The translations under genes and the position numbers were made by a program. Positions 15,818-23,755 of a stretch of 41,981 nucleotides of DNA are shown piece by piece (the first letter of the stretch is position 1; each line of letters starts with the position of its first letter). The stretch comes from an uncultured Oscillochloris sp. (lineage in GTDB: Bacteria > Chloroflexota > Chloroflexia > Chloroflexales > Chloroflexaceae): contig CAISPW010000297.1 of assembly GCA_903887465.1 (NCBI GenBank), positions 1 to 41,981 on the forward strand. Reading direction: 5' to 3'. Below the pieces are notes generated by a model. It was given only the letters and a program-made list of their open reading frames with translations. It ran no database searches and was not told the DNA's origin.

Positions 15818-16963
15818 TCACCGTATACCCAACACTTGATGCGCGATCACCCCGCGCAGGATCTCCGAGGTACCCTCGCCGATCGTGAGCAGGCGGGTGT
15901 CGCGATACATGCGCTCGACGGGAAACTCCTGGCTGTAGCCGTAGCCGCCGAACACCTGGATGGCGTCGCGACAGACCTTCTCGGATGCCTCGGAGGCGTA
16001 GAGCTTGGCCACGGCGGCCTCTTTGCGATAGGGGCGGCCCTGGTCCTTCAGCCACGCGGCGTGGTAGACCAGCATACGCGCCGCGCTGACCGCGACCTCC
16101 ATGTCGGCGATCATATTGGCTACCGACTGGTGCGCGCCGATCAGGCGACCAAACGCCTCGCGCTCGCGGGCGTAGCTCACGGCAGCCTCGTAGGCCCCCT
16201 GGGCCAGGCCCACCGCCATCGCGCCGATACCGACGCGCCCGCCGTCGAGTACTTGGAGGAACTGGATGAACCCCCTGCCGCGCTCGCCGAGCAGGTTTTC
16301 CCTGGGCACGCGCACGTTCTCCAGCAGGATCGCCGTCGTCACCGATCCGCGCAGGCCCATCTTTGGCTCAAGCTTGCCGAAGCTCATCCCCGGCGTGCTG
16401 CCGGGCACAATGATCGCGCTGATGCCCCGCTTGCCGCGATCCTTGTCGGTCACGGCGGTGACGATAATGTGACCGGCGACGGAGGCACTGGTGATCCACA
16501 TCTTGCTGCCGTTGATCACCCACTCGTCGCCATCGAGTACGGCGGTAGTGCGGGTGGCCCCGGCGTCAGATCCGGCGTGGGGCTCGGTGAGGCCAAAGGC
16601 AGCCATGTATTTGCCCTCGGCGGCGGGCCTGAGGAAGCGCTGCTGCTGATCGGGCGTGCCGAACATGTAGATCGGCGCGCTGCCCAGGCCGAGGTGCGCC
16701 GAGTAGGCGATGGCGGTAGAGCCACAGCAGCGGGCCACCTCCTCAATCGCAATCGCGGTGCTGATAGCGTCGGCCCCGGCACCGCCCAGTTCCTCGGGGA
16801 AGGGCAGGCCCATTAGGCCGAGCCGGGCCATCTTGCGAAATGTCTCGGCGGGAAATTCGCCGCTCTCATCGACATAGCGGGCGTGGGGCGCGATCTCCCC
16901 CTCGGCAAACTCGCGCACCGTGCGCCGGATCATCGCCTGCTCGTCGGTTAGCTCAAAGTGCAT
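15818..16963 (-). CDS. Acyl-CoA dehydrogenase
   Basis: This 381-residue FAD enzyme introduces the alpha-beta double bond into an acyl-CoA, passing electrons to ETF. It has the N-terminal helical domain (LTDEQAMIRRTVREFAEGEI), the central FGLTEPHAGSDAG and WVINGSKMWITSA motifs, and the C-terminal FGGYGYSQEFPVERMYRDTR followed by IGEGTSEI, where Glu363 is the likely catalytic base as in short-chain and butyryl-CoA dehydrogenases. The exact chain length or branched substrate cannot be told. The ATG at 16963 follows GAGGG. It is separated from ptsI only by a palindrome, so read-through is possible, but a functional link is not obvious. Confidence 0.93.
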   Translation of the reverse strand: MHFELTDEQAMIRRTVREFAEGEIAPHARYVDESGEFPAETFRKMARLGLMGLPFPEELGGAGADAISTAIAIEEVARCCGSTAIAYSAHLGLGSAPIYMFGTPDQQQRFLRPAAEGKYMAAFGLTEPHAGSDAGATRTTAVLDGDEWVINGSKMWITSASVAGHIIVTAVTDKDRGKRGISAIIVPGSTPGMSFGKLEPKMGLRGSVTTAILLENVRVPRENLLGERGRGFIQFLQVLDGGRVGIGAMAVGLAQGAYEAAVSYAREREAFGRLIGAHQSVANMIADMEVAVSAARMLVYHAAWLKDQGRPYRKEAAVAKLYASEASEKVCRDAIQVFGGYGYSQEFPVERMYRDTRLLTIGEGTSEILRGVIAHQVLGIR

Positions 16964-16986
16964 CGTCGCCCTCGTATCTTTTTATG

Positions 16987-17019
16987 TCATTGGCGTGCGG
17001 CTTTACCGTACGCCAATGA
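16987..17019. promoter_or_regulatory. Hairpin / possible operator upstream of the acyl-CoA dehydrogenase
   Basis: TCATTGGCGTGCGG pairs with CCGTACGCCAATGA (one G-T pair) around a 5-base loop. It lies 24 bases upstream of the dehydrogenase ATG and could be an operator, a leader hairpin or a terminator of the preceding operon. Confidence 0.4.
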
Positions 17020-17064
17020 TACAACCGTTATCTCCCTGCCCTGTGTGCGATGGGCGTACATCCC

Positions 17065-17410
17065 AGGGCTGGTGCAAAGTCGCTGGGGCTGCGCCCCAGA
17101 CCGCGCTTTTGGTTGGTTTTTGGCGGCTTCACCGCCAAAAACCAACCAAAAAAGATCGTTCGGGGGTGGCTTTGCCTCCCCCCATAGGCATTAAGCTTAT
17201 TTTGAGCCAGGCCGGCGCGGCTTGTTTTGAGTCCAAAATGGCCCGTTTCGGCGGTTTTGGGGCTTCTAGAATGCCCCAGAATCAGTCTCAACTGGGCGGG
17301 CACGTGGGGAGTACCGACCCACGTTGACGCCCGACATTTAAGCTTAATGCCTATGGGGGTGGCTTTGCCACCCCCAAACCCCCGCCGGAGGCAACTTTGC
17401 AACCGCCCTG
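17065..17410. mobile_element. Three-hairpin element with terminal inverted repeats and flanking direct repeats (copy 2)
   Basis: The ends AGGGCTGGTGCAAAGTCGC and GCAACTTTGCAACCGCCCT are imperfect inverted repeats. The 11-base sequence GCGTACATCCC flanks both sides (17054-17064, 17411-17421), as expected for a target duplication. Inside are the GGGGCTGCGCCCC hairpin, a 19-bp TTGGTTGGTTTTTGGCGG-type hairpin and a GGGGGTGGC...GCCACCCCC hairpin that is split by another element. No coding capacity was seen. Confidence 0.65.
17179..17359. mobile_element. Nested MITE-like element with 21-bp perfect inverted repeats
   Basis: CCCCCATAGGCATTAAGCTT plus A (17179-17199) is the exact reverse complement of 17339-17359. 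The 10-base TGGCTTTGCC is present on both sides (17167-17176, 17360-17369) but only once at the matching site of other copies of the host repeat, which points to insertion with target duplication. The 140-base interior has no gene. Confidence 0.65.
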
Positions 17411-17430
17411 GCGTACATCCCGATACGCTC

Positions 17431-19374
17431 CTAGCGCGTAGGCGCCGCCGACCGACGCTCCCGCCAGCGCTGGCGTAGGTAGGCCAACCCGTTGCGCTGG
17501 TAGACCAGCCACTCGATCACCAGCACCACCAGGGCGGCCAGGGCCAGCCAGCGCCAAAATTCCTGACGTCCGTCGCGTGTGCGGCTGATCGTACTCTGCG
17601 CCCCGCTGGTCTGCGGCACCGTCAGATCGCGCTGCGCGGTGATTGCCGACTCCTTGGGCGCGAATAGGTTCACTGCGTAGCGGTGGGCCGCCTGCACCTC
17701 GCCGTCGCGAAACTCCTCCAGCGTGTAAACTCCCAGCGCGTCCGTGTCGGCGTAGATCGCCTGGCCGTCGCGGATCTGCACGCCGCCGTCACGCGAACTG
17801 GCCACCGTGCCGTCTGGGCGAGTCACGCGCACCTCGCTGATGCTGGCGTCCACCTGGAGGGCCAGGGGTTGGCTGGGCAGGAGTTGCGCCGCCTCGGCAC
17901 CGCTGCCGGGGGCCAGGTAGCCCATGAGGTTCGAGAGCAGCAATGGGAAGGCGACCTGCAGGGGCAGGTCGGAGTTATGCAGGTCAAAGGCCAGCACCGC
18001 GACCCGTCGGCCATCGCGCTCGCCCACGGCCAGCAGCGGCGCGCCGTCGCTATCCACCACCACCCGCGCCCAGTTGCCCAGCGTGATCCGCGCCGTCTTC
18101 AGCACGCTCACCTCGCTTAGGCTCACGTTGTCCAGGATCTGGCGCAGGCCGGGGTCGTCGCCGCCGACCGGGCGCAGGCTAGGGAACTCGATCTCGCCCG
18201 TCACCGAGAAGTAATCGGTGCTGCGGATCGGCCCGACGAAGAGCAGGTTGCCGGGGGGCAGAGTGGCGGGCGTCGGCCCGTCGATAATCGTCACCGGGAT
18301 CTGGGTAGCCGTCTCGGTGAAGGTACTCGTCCCGCTGATCGGCTTGGTCACGCTGACGCCGGGCAGGAGCGCGAGGCCGGTCTCCAGAAAGCGGTTGCCA
18401 GGGCTGATCAGGCGCACATTCAGGACATTCCCCAAGGTACTCACGGCGAAGGCGCGGTCGTCGGCGGCCAGGGCGTCAGTGCCGTCCAGGCGCGCCTCAA
18501 CCACCCGCACCTGGGGTGGGATCTCGGCCACAATACTCTGGCCACGGGTCGGGTCAGGGGCAAGACTCAGGTTATAGGCGTTGAAGATCGCCCCGTCCAG
18601 ATAGATGTCGAGGCGGCGGGTGGCGGCGGCCTGGCCGTAGTTCGTCACCTGCACGAAGAGGGTTTGCGAGGTATTGCTCTTGTTTGGCTGAAGCGAGATC
18701 GCGCTCACGGCCAGATTTTCGCTGTCGCGACCGATCGGGAAGTAGCTGACGCGGGCGGGTACGCGGATGGCGCTGGGGATGCCCACATTGCCATCAGAAA
18801 TAATCGCCACCTCGCTATCCTCCTCGCGGGCAGCCAGGGCTGAGGCCAGGGTGAGGGGCTGGGCGAGGTCGCTGCCGCCGCCATTGCCGATCTGGATCGC
18901 GTCGATTGCCCGCCGCAGCTCGCGCCGGTCACTCGTGGCGGCGGCGGGCACCTGCATCGCGCCGCCGGCGGCAATGATCGTGGCCCGGCCACCGTCGGGC
19001 AGTTGGTCGATCAGTTGGATGGCCTTCGCCTTGGCGGCCTCCAGGCGCGAGGGCGAATCATCACTGGCCCCCATGCTCGCCGAGTGGTCAAGGATAATGA
19101 TCAGGTTGCGCCCGCTGATCCCCTGGGTCTGGAAGAAGGGCCGGGCCAGGGCCAGCACCAGCAGCAGCATCAGCAGGAGTTGGAGCAGCAGCAGCAGGCT
19201 ACGGCGCAATTTCTGCCAGGGCGCGTTGGCCTCCACATCGCGTACCATCTTTCGCCAGAGGAAGGTCGAGGAGACCGGGCGCTCCTCACGGCGCAGCTTG
19301 AGCAGGTACATCGCCACGATGATCGGCCCGACGATGGCGGCAGCGAGCAGGGCCAAGGGGCTGATCAGCGACAT
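17431..19374 (-). CDS. BatA-like VWA-domain membrane protein
   Basis: This 647-residue membrane protein starts with a BatA/aerotolerance-type N-terminus: a first membrane helix (about 3-25), LRREERPVSSTFLWRKM, and a second helix (about 58-78, very Leu-rich). A von Willebrand A domain follows, with the metal-site motif DHSASMGAS at 96-104. A long extracytoplasmic beta-rich section leads to a third membrane helix near the C-terminus (WRWLALAALVVLVIEWLVY). Such proteins occur next to MoxR and DUF58 proteins, as here, and are thought to act in assembly or stress responses at the envelope. The ATG at 19374 follows TTGGAG. The exact role is unknown. Confidence 0.85.
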   Translation of the reverse strand: MSLISPLALLAAAIVGPIIVAMYLLKLRREERPVSSTFLWRKMVRDVEANAPWQKLRRSLLLLLQLLLMLLLVLALARPFFQTQGISGRNLIIILDHSASMGASDDSPSRLEAAKAKAIQLIDQLPDGGRATIIAAGGAMQVPAAATSDRRELRRAIDAIQIGNGGGSDLAQPLTLASALAAREEDSEVAIISDGNVGIPSAIRVPARVSYFPIGRDSENLAVSAISLQPNKSNTSQTLFVQVTNYGQAAATRRLDIYLDGAIFNAYNLSLAPDPTRGQSIVAEIPPQVRVVEARLDGTDALAADDRAFAVSTLGNVLNVRLISPGNRFLETGLALLPGVSVTKPISGTSTFTETATQIPVTIIDGPTPATLPPGNLLFVGPIRSTDYFSVTGEIEFPSLRPVGGDDPGLRQILDNVSLSEVSVLKTARITLGNWARVVVDSDGAPLLAVGERDGRRVAVLAFDLHNSDLPLQVAFPLLLSNLMGYLAPGSGAEAAQLLPSQPLALQVDASISEVRVTRPDGTVASSRDGGVQIRDGQAIYADTDALGVYTLEEFRDGEVQAAHRYAVNLFAPKESAITAQRDLTVPQTSGAQSTISRTRDGRQEFWRWLALAALVVLVIEWLVYQRNGLAYLRQRWRERRSAAPTR

Positions 19375-19381
19375 GGGGACT

Positions 19382-19431
19382 CCAAGGATGAAGGATGAAG
19401 GATAAAGGGATCTGCGTATTCACCCTTTATC
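19382..19431. repeat. Heptamer-type inverted repeat (GAAGGAT family), short copy
   Basis: CCAAGGATGAAGGATGAAGG and the nearby CACCCTTTATCCTT form an imperfect hairpin built from 7-base units. It fills the gap between the DUF58 gene and the VWA gene. A much longer relative lies at 21393-21536. Confidence 0.6.
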
Positions 19432-19432
19432 C

Positions 19433-20317
19433 TTAACGAAGCACCCCGCGTTTACGCAGTTGCGAGAGTACAAACTCATCGACCGGGACGGAGGTATCGA
19501 CGGCCAGATAGCTCATGCCGCGCCCGTTGCAGAAACGCTCGATCTCCTCACGCCAACTGGCCAGACTCTCGCGGTAGCGCTGGATCAGACCGATGTCGGC
19601 GCTGATCTCGACCGGCTCGCCGCCCTCCACATCCATCAGCTTGAAGTCGCCCGCAAGTTCGGGGGCGATCTCCTGGGGGGCCAGGATGTGCATCACCGTC
19701 ACCTCAAAAGGCCGTGCCGAGAAGGCCGCGAGGGCGTCCTTCCAGCCGGCGTCGAGCAGATCGGAACAGAGCAGCAACGGGCCGGGGGTACGCGCCGTCT
19801 GCACATAGGTGCGGCAGGTTTTGGCCAGGTCGCCACCCTTGCCGGGCGTGAGGCGCTGGAGGAAGCTGAAGAGCGGCATCGCGCCGCGCTTGCCGCGCAC
19901 GCTAGGCAGGGATACGGCGTGCGGCCCGGTGCCGAAGGCGCTCGCGCTGACCCGGTCGAGGTTGCTCAGGGCGATGTAGCCAAAGGCACCGGCAAGCCGC
20001 TTGGCGTAGCGCAGCTTATTCGGCTCGCCCCAGTCCATACTGGCGCTTGTATCCACCAGCAGGTGGACACTCAGCTCCTCCTCGGCCACAAACAGCTTCA
20101 GATAGAAACGCTCGGCACGGGCGTAGAGGTTCCAGTCGATCTGGCGGATGTCGTCGCCGGAGGCATAGGGCCGAAAGTCGGCAAACTCCACCGACGATCC
20201 GCGCCGTGGGCTGCGTCGCTCGCCCTGGAGGTCGCCCGCCATCGCCCTGCGGGTCAGGATCGACAGACGGTCGAGCTTGCGGATGAATGATGATTCGAGC
20301 AGGGGTTCGGTGGTCAT
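19433..20317 (-). CDS. DUF58 domain protein (MoxR-associated)
   Basis: This protein of about 294 residues shows the DUF58 signature: RRSPRRGSSVEFADFRPYASGDDIRQIDWN at about 35-63, followed by a VWA-like fold with the metal-site motif DTSASM at 89-94. There are no membrane helices, so it is probably cytosolic or peripheral. DUF58 proteins are nearly always encoded with MoxR ATPases and VWA proteins and are thought to be chaperone-like partners. The ATG at 20317 follows AGGA; longer upstream frames read into a palindromic repeat. It lies between the MoxR gene and the VWA membrane protein gene in one operon. Confidence 0.9.
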   Translation of the reverse strand: MTTEPLLESSFIRKLDRLSILTRRAMAGDLQGERRSPRRGSSVEFADFRPYASGDDIRQIDWNLYARAERFYLKLFVAEEELSVHLLVDTSASMDWGEPNKLRYAKRLAGAFGYIALSNLDRVSASAFGTGPHAVSLPSVRGKRGAMPLFSFLQRLTPGKGGDLAKTCRTYVQTARTPGPLLLCSDLLDAGWKDALAAFSARPFEVTVMHILAPQEIAPELAGDFKLMDVEGGEPVEISADIGLIQRYRESLASWREEIERFCNGRGMSYLAVDTSVPVDEFVLSQLRKRGVLR

Positions 20318-20326
20318 GTTATTCCT

Positions 20327-20383
20327 GTAGGGGCGAAGCATTTGTCCAGACACTCCACGTCTGGACAAATGCTGCGCCCCTAC
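20327..20383. repeat. Palindromic repeat (copy C) supplying the moxR stop codon
   Basis: A 25-bp stem with a small internal mismatch joins GTAGGGGCGAAGCATTTGTC to GACAAATGCTGCGCCCCTAC with a 7-base loop. The palindrome end provides the TAG stop codon of the MoxR gene (20380-20382). It lies 10 bases before the DUF58 start codon, where it could affect ribosome access or mRNA processing. Confidence 0.8.
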
Positions 20384-21381
20384 TCCTTGACCGCCTCAAG
20401 CACGCCCTTCACCACCTCATCGGAGGAGATTCCCTCGGCCTGGGCCTCGAAATTAAGGACAACGCGATGGCGCAGGGTGGGCATGGCGGCGGCCTTCAGG
20501 TCGGCGAAGGCCACATTGAAGCGCCCGTCGAGGAGGGCCATAATCTTGCCGGCCAGGATGATCGCCTGCATGCCACGGGGCGAAGCACCGTAGCGCACGT
20601 ACTGCCGGGTGATGCTGGGCGTCTCCTTGCCGCCGGGGTGGGTGGCGGTGATCAGGCGGGCGGCGTAGGCCAGGACGTGGCTGGCAATCGGCACCGTGCG
20701 GGCCAGTTCCTGCATCTCGACGATCATCGCGCCGCTGGCCACGTGGCGCGTCTGTGGGCGACGGGCACCGGTGGTGCGCTGGGCGATCTCCACCAACTCG
20801 GCGGCGGTAGGGAAGGTCACGTTCACCTTAAAGAAGAAGCGGTCGAGCTGAGCCTCAGGCAACGGGTAGGTGCCCTCCATCTCCAGCGGGTTCTGGGTGG
20901 CCAACACAAAAAAGGGCCGGTCAAGCTGGTGGATGGTCTTCGCCACCGACACCGTGTGTTCCTGCATGGCCTCCAGCAGCGCGCTCTGCGTCTTCGGCGT
21001 GGCCCGGTTGATCTCATCGGCCAGCACCATGTTAGCGAAGATCGGCCCGCGCTCAAAGCGGAACGCCTTGCGCCCCTGCGCATCCTCGCTGATCAGGGTC
21101 GTGCCGATAATGTCGGCCGGCATCAGATCGGGGGTGAACTGGATGCGCGAGAAGCTACAGTCGATCACGTCGGCCAGAGTCCGCACCAGGGTGGTCTTCG
21201 CCAGCCCCGGCACGCCCTCCAGCAGCGCGTTACCGCCGGCGAGCAGCGTCACCACCACCTGGCGCACCAGGTCACGCTGGCCGACGATCACGTTGCCCAC
21301 CTCGGCCTCGATTAGCTGCGCCCGCTGGCGAAACTCGTCCGGGCTGATCTGGGGCTGCGGGGCGGGGGCGGGAGTCGTCAT
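20380..21381 (-). CDS. MoxR-family AAA+ ATPase
   Basis: This 333-residue ATPase belongs to the MoxR group, chaperone-like AAA+ proteins acting with VWA-domain partners. It has Walker A GVPGLAKT at 56-63, the Walker B region MVLADEINRATPKTQSALLE at 118-137, sensor-type ATQNPLEMEGTYPLPEAQLD and the lid region. Length and motifs are normal. The ATG at 21381 follows AAGGAAT. Downstream DUF58 and VWA membrane-protein genes on the same strand complete the usual trio, so it probably remodels or activates the VWA protein. Its stop codon is part of a palindromic repeat. Confidence 0.95.
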   Translation of the reverse strand: MTTPAPAPQPQISPDEFRQRAQLIEAEVGNVIVGQRDLVRQVVVTLLAGGNALLEGVPGLAKTTLVRTLADVIDCSFSRIQFTPDLMPADIIGTTLISEDAQGRKAFRFERGPIFANMVLADEINRATPKTQSALLEAMQEHTVSVAKTIHQLDRPFFVLATQNPLEMEGTYPLPEAQLDRFFFKVNVTFPTAAELVEIAQRTTGARRPQTRHVASGAMIVEMQELARTVPIASHVLAYAARLITATHPGGKETPSITRQYVRYGASPRGMQAIILAGKIMALLDGRFNVAFADLKAAAMPTLRHRVVLNFEAQAEGISSDEVVKGVLEAVKE

Positions 21382-21392
21382 CGGTATTCCTT

Positions 21393-21536
21393 ATATGGTG
21401 AAGGGTGAAGGATGAAGGACGAAGGACGAAGGATGAAGGATGAAGGATGAAGGATGAAGGATGAAAGATGAAGGATGAACCTGATGGAACTCACCCTTCA
21501 CCCTTCATCCTTCACCCTTCACCCTTCATCCTTCAT
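21393..21536. repeat. Long heptanucleotide-repeat hairpin (GAAGGAT)n / (ATCCTTC)n
   Basis: About ten units of GAAGGAT or GAAGGAC on one side are followed by about six inverted units (CCCTTCA, TCCTTCA). Together they could form a long, slippable hairpin in the space between the Gln-rich membrane protein gene and moxR. Such runs are prone to copy-number change and assembly error. Confidence 0.8.
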
Positions 21537-23179
21537 TATGGCTCAAGCTGCGAGAAGTAGCGGCGCACGAAGTCCTTCAGGTGCGGCGGGATGTAGCCGC
21601 GATCCAGGGCCTCGCTGGCGGCCTGTGCGTACTCGGGGTAGATCTGCTCGTAGGGCACCACCGAGGGATTATTCGCGCCGGGCATGGTGTTCTGGCCCTG
21701 CTGGGATTGGCTCTGGCCGCCCTGGCCCTGCTGGCCCGGCACAAAGTCGGGGGTGCCGCTCTGGCCCGAGGGCGTAAATGGCTGGTAGACCATGCCCGCA
21801 CTGCCGTGGCCCTGGCCCTGGCCCGCCGGACGGTTCGGGTTGATGTTCCCGCTGCTGCTGCTCTGGCCCTGGCCGAGGTTCGGCGCGGTGCTGCCGCCGC
21901 CGCCGGGCTGCTGGGCCGCAGCAGACGAACCCTGCTGATTGCCTGCGCCCTGCTGACCCTGAGACGGTGCCTGCGGTGATCCTACCGGTTGGGACGTTCC
22001 CGCTTGCTGACCCTGAGACGGCGCCTGCGATGATCCTACCGATTGGGACGTCCCGGCCTGGGCGATCTGCTGGCGGGCACCCTGCATCTGCGCGAGCGAC
22101 TGCTGGGTGGCCTGCTGGTTTGCAAGATCCTGCTGCGCCTGCTGGACATTCTGGGATGCCTGCTGGAGCTGCTGGGCCGCCGCCTGCGTGTCGCCGTTGC
22201 GCAGGGCGCTTGCCGCGTTCGACAGGCTCTGCGCGAGTTGCTGGTTGCTATCGGCCTGCTGGGTAGCCTGTTGGGCCAGTTGCTGGGCCAGTTGCTGGCG
22301 CTGCTCTGGGGTCATCTGGGCCAACTGCTGGGCCAACTGCTGGAGATCCTGAGATGCCTGGCCGAGGTTGGGGCGCTGGCTGGGCTGGCGACCGGAGATC
22401 GACTCGAGGCTGCGCGCCATCTGCTCAAGGGCGGCGCGGCGAGCGTCGGCGTTTGGGTCGAGCTGCTGCCGCAAGCGGGCCTCGGCGGCAGACAAGTCAG
22501 CCAGCGCCTCCTGCGTATCGCCGGGGTTGCGGCGCAGGCTCTCGCGCAGGGCGGCGAGCTGCTGCTGGAGCCGCTCAAGGTCAGCCGGACTCAGCTCGGC
22601 ATTTTTGGCCAACTCCTGCGCAAGTTGCGCGAGCTGCTGATCGGTCTGCGCGAGGGCGGACTGCACCGCCTGACGCTGGGCAATCACCGTATCCTGCGGG
22701 TTCGGCAGCGCCAGCAGGGCGATCCCGACCGCCAGAGGCGCGAGGCTCCAGAGCAACCAGGTTCGGTCGAAGCGCAGCGGGAGCTGGCTGGCCCGCAGGG
22801 TATGGGCGATCAGACCGGCATCTTCCTGCTGGCGCTGGCTGAGCGGGTCGCGGGCCTGCTGCTGCTGCAACTCAAGCGCGGTAGACAGCCGCTCGCGCAG
22901 GTCGAGCAGGATATCGACCCGCTGGGCCACCCGCCGCAGCGGCAGCGGCACCAGCAGGGCGTAGCCAAGTACGATCAACACCCAGATCATGAGCGGCGCG
23001 CAGGCCCACAGCCGCAGGCTGATGATCGGCATGAGGCGCCCGGCCAGGGCGATCAGCGCAAAGCCGACCGCACCCGCCCAAAGCGTGCGGCTGGCGAAGA
23101 GCAGCGCATCACCCAGCCGCAGCCGCAGGCCCATGGGGCCGAGCCGACGGCGCACGCTATCGTGGGGGCTGAGGGCCAT
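21536..23179 (-). CDS. Membrane protein with long Gln/Ala-rich region (DUF4175-like)
   Basis: This 547-residue protein has two N-terminal membrane helices (about 25-50 and 60-80), a third near 145-160, then a long Gln/Ala-rich helical region (about 180-370, many QQLAQ units) that is probably coiled coil. A low-complexity Gly/Ser/Gln region follows, with an 18-residue unit (AGTSQSVGSSQAPSQGQQ) repeated twice. The well-ordered C-terminus (YEQIYPEYAQAASEALDRGY, IPPHLKDFVRRYFSQLEP) looks conserved. It is upstream of moxR on the same strand, so it probably belongs to that system; MoxR/DUF58 operons often include DUF4175-type membrane proteins. The assignment is by architecture, not by a catalytic motif. 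Confidence 0.72.
   Translation of the reverse strand: MALSPHDSVRRRLGPMGLRLRLGDALLFASRTLWAGAVGFALIALAGRLMPIISLRLWACAPLMIWVLIVLGYALLVPLPLRRVAQRVDILLDLRERLSTALELQQQQARDPLSQRQQEDAGLIAHTLRASQLPLRFDRTWLLWSLAPLAVGIALLALPNPQDTVIAQRQAVQSALAQTDQQLAQLAQELAKNAELSPADLERLQQQLAALRESLRRNPGDTQEALADLSAAEARLRQQLDPNADARRAALEQMARSLESISGRQPSQRPNLGQASQDLQQLAQQLAQMTPEQRQQLAQQLAQQATQQADSNQQLAQSLSNAASALRNGDTQAAAQQLQQASQNVQQAQQDLANQQATQQSLAQMQGARQQIAQAGTSQSVGSSQAPSQGQQAGTSQPVGSPQAPSQGQQGAGNQQGSSAAAQQPGGGGSTAPNLGQGQSSSSGNINPNRPAGQGQGHGSAGMVYQPFTPSGQSGTPDFVPGQQGQGGQSQSQQGQNTMPGANNPSVVPYEQIYPEYAQAASEALDRGYIPPHLKDFVRRYFSQLEP
21949..22055. repeat. 54-bp in-frame tandem repeat within a coding region
   Basis: Two 54-base units with a few differences encode the 18-residue AGTSQ...SQGQQ repeat of the Gln-rich membrane protein. 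The unit length keeps the reading frame, so copy number could change without breaking the gene. Confidence 0.75.
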
Positions 23180-23241
23180 AGCCTACCTTGGTAGGGGAGG
23201 AATTCAGAGGGAGAGTTGCGCCCTCCCTGCTCCCCTTATGA

Positions 23242-23661
23242 TCACTCTTCCTTGCGCCACACCTGCTTCTCGATCACCTGGCGGGACAGGGCACCCTGCT
23301 CCCAGACCTCAACCACGCGCTGGCTGACAATCGTCACGGTATTGCGCACCAACTCCGCGTCGGCCTTGGCGATCGCCAGCGTCGGATGCTGGCGGGCGGC
23401 GACGGCAGGCAGTTGGGCGACCTCAGCCCTGCGGCGTAGCCAGGCCATACCGGCCTCGGCGGCCACGGTGGCCAGGCTCACGGCCAGCACCCTGCCCATC
23501 TGCTTGATCTGGGCGACAGGCACCTGCTGACCGGCAATGGTGATCGCGGTCACTCCATGGCGTGCGAGGGCGTCGTGCTGAAGCGGGCCACCACATGCGC
23601 CGCAGTAGCGGTTATCGAGGGGGTTGCCGTGCTGGCATGCGGGGCAAATACGCTCAACCAT
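23242..23661 (-). CDS. Zinc-ribbon protein of unknown function
   Basis: This 139-residue protein starts with a zinc ribbon of two CxxC pairs (CPAC at 6-9, CGAC at about 20-23), followed by a putative helical region (IKQMGRVLAVSLATVAAEAG) that could be amphipathic or weakly membrane-associated. The C-terminal half (NTVTIVSQRVVEVWEQGA) carries no motif that I recognise. The ATG at 23661 follows GAGGAG. It lies just upstream of the MoxR-type operon on the same strand with a gap of about 60 bases and may belong to it. Confidence 0.78.
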   Translation of the reverse strand: MVERICPACQHGNPLDNRYCGACGGPLQHDALARHGVTAITIAGQQVPVAQIKQMGRVLAVSLATVAAEAGMAWLRRRAEVAQLPAVAARQHPTLAIAKADAELVRNTVTIVSQRVVEVWEQGALSRQVIEKQVWRKEE

Positions 23662-23755
23662 ACGGGGACTCCTCGTGGGTAGGGTAAGACACGGTAGCTC
23701 AAGTATAACATTGCGCAGAATCGGGTGTCAACGTCAGTTCACCCGACTATGCCCA

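Larger units (their letters stand above)
16964..17430. other. Intergenic region filled by nested repeat elements
   Basis: This 467-base gap between the VWA-protein gene and the acyl-CoA dehydrogenase contains no credible gene. It holds a hairpin close to the dehydrogenase start and then a three-hairpin element that is itself interrupted by a second inverted-repeat element. Confidence 0.75.

Noticed and set aside
21475-21777. ORF with LHPSSFTLHPSSFI
   Set aside because: It is a translation of the heptanucleotide repeat and then antisense to the Gln-rich membrane protein gene.
22043-23194. Long plus-strand ORF (383 aa) opposite the Gln-rich membrane protein
   Set aside because: It is an antisense artefact of high GC content; the minus-strand frame has membrane helices, a ribosome site and an operon context.
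23205-23235. Small AGGGAG/CTCCCT inverted repeat downstream of the Gln-rich protein start region
   Set aside because: Its stem is short, with no T-run and no positional logic.
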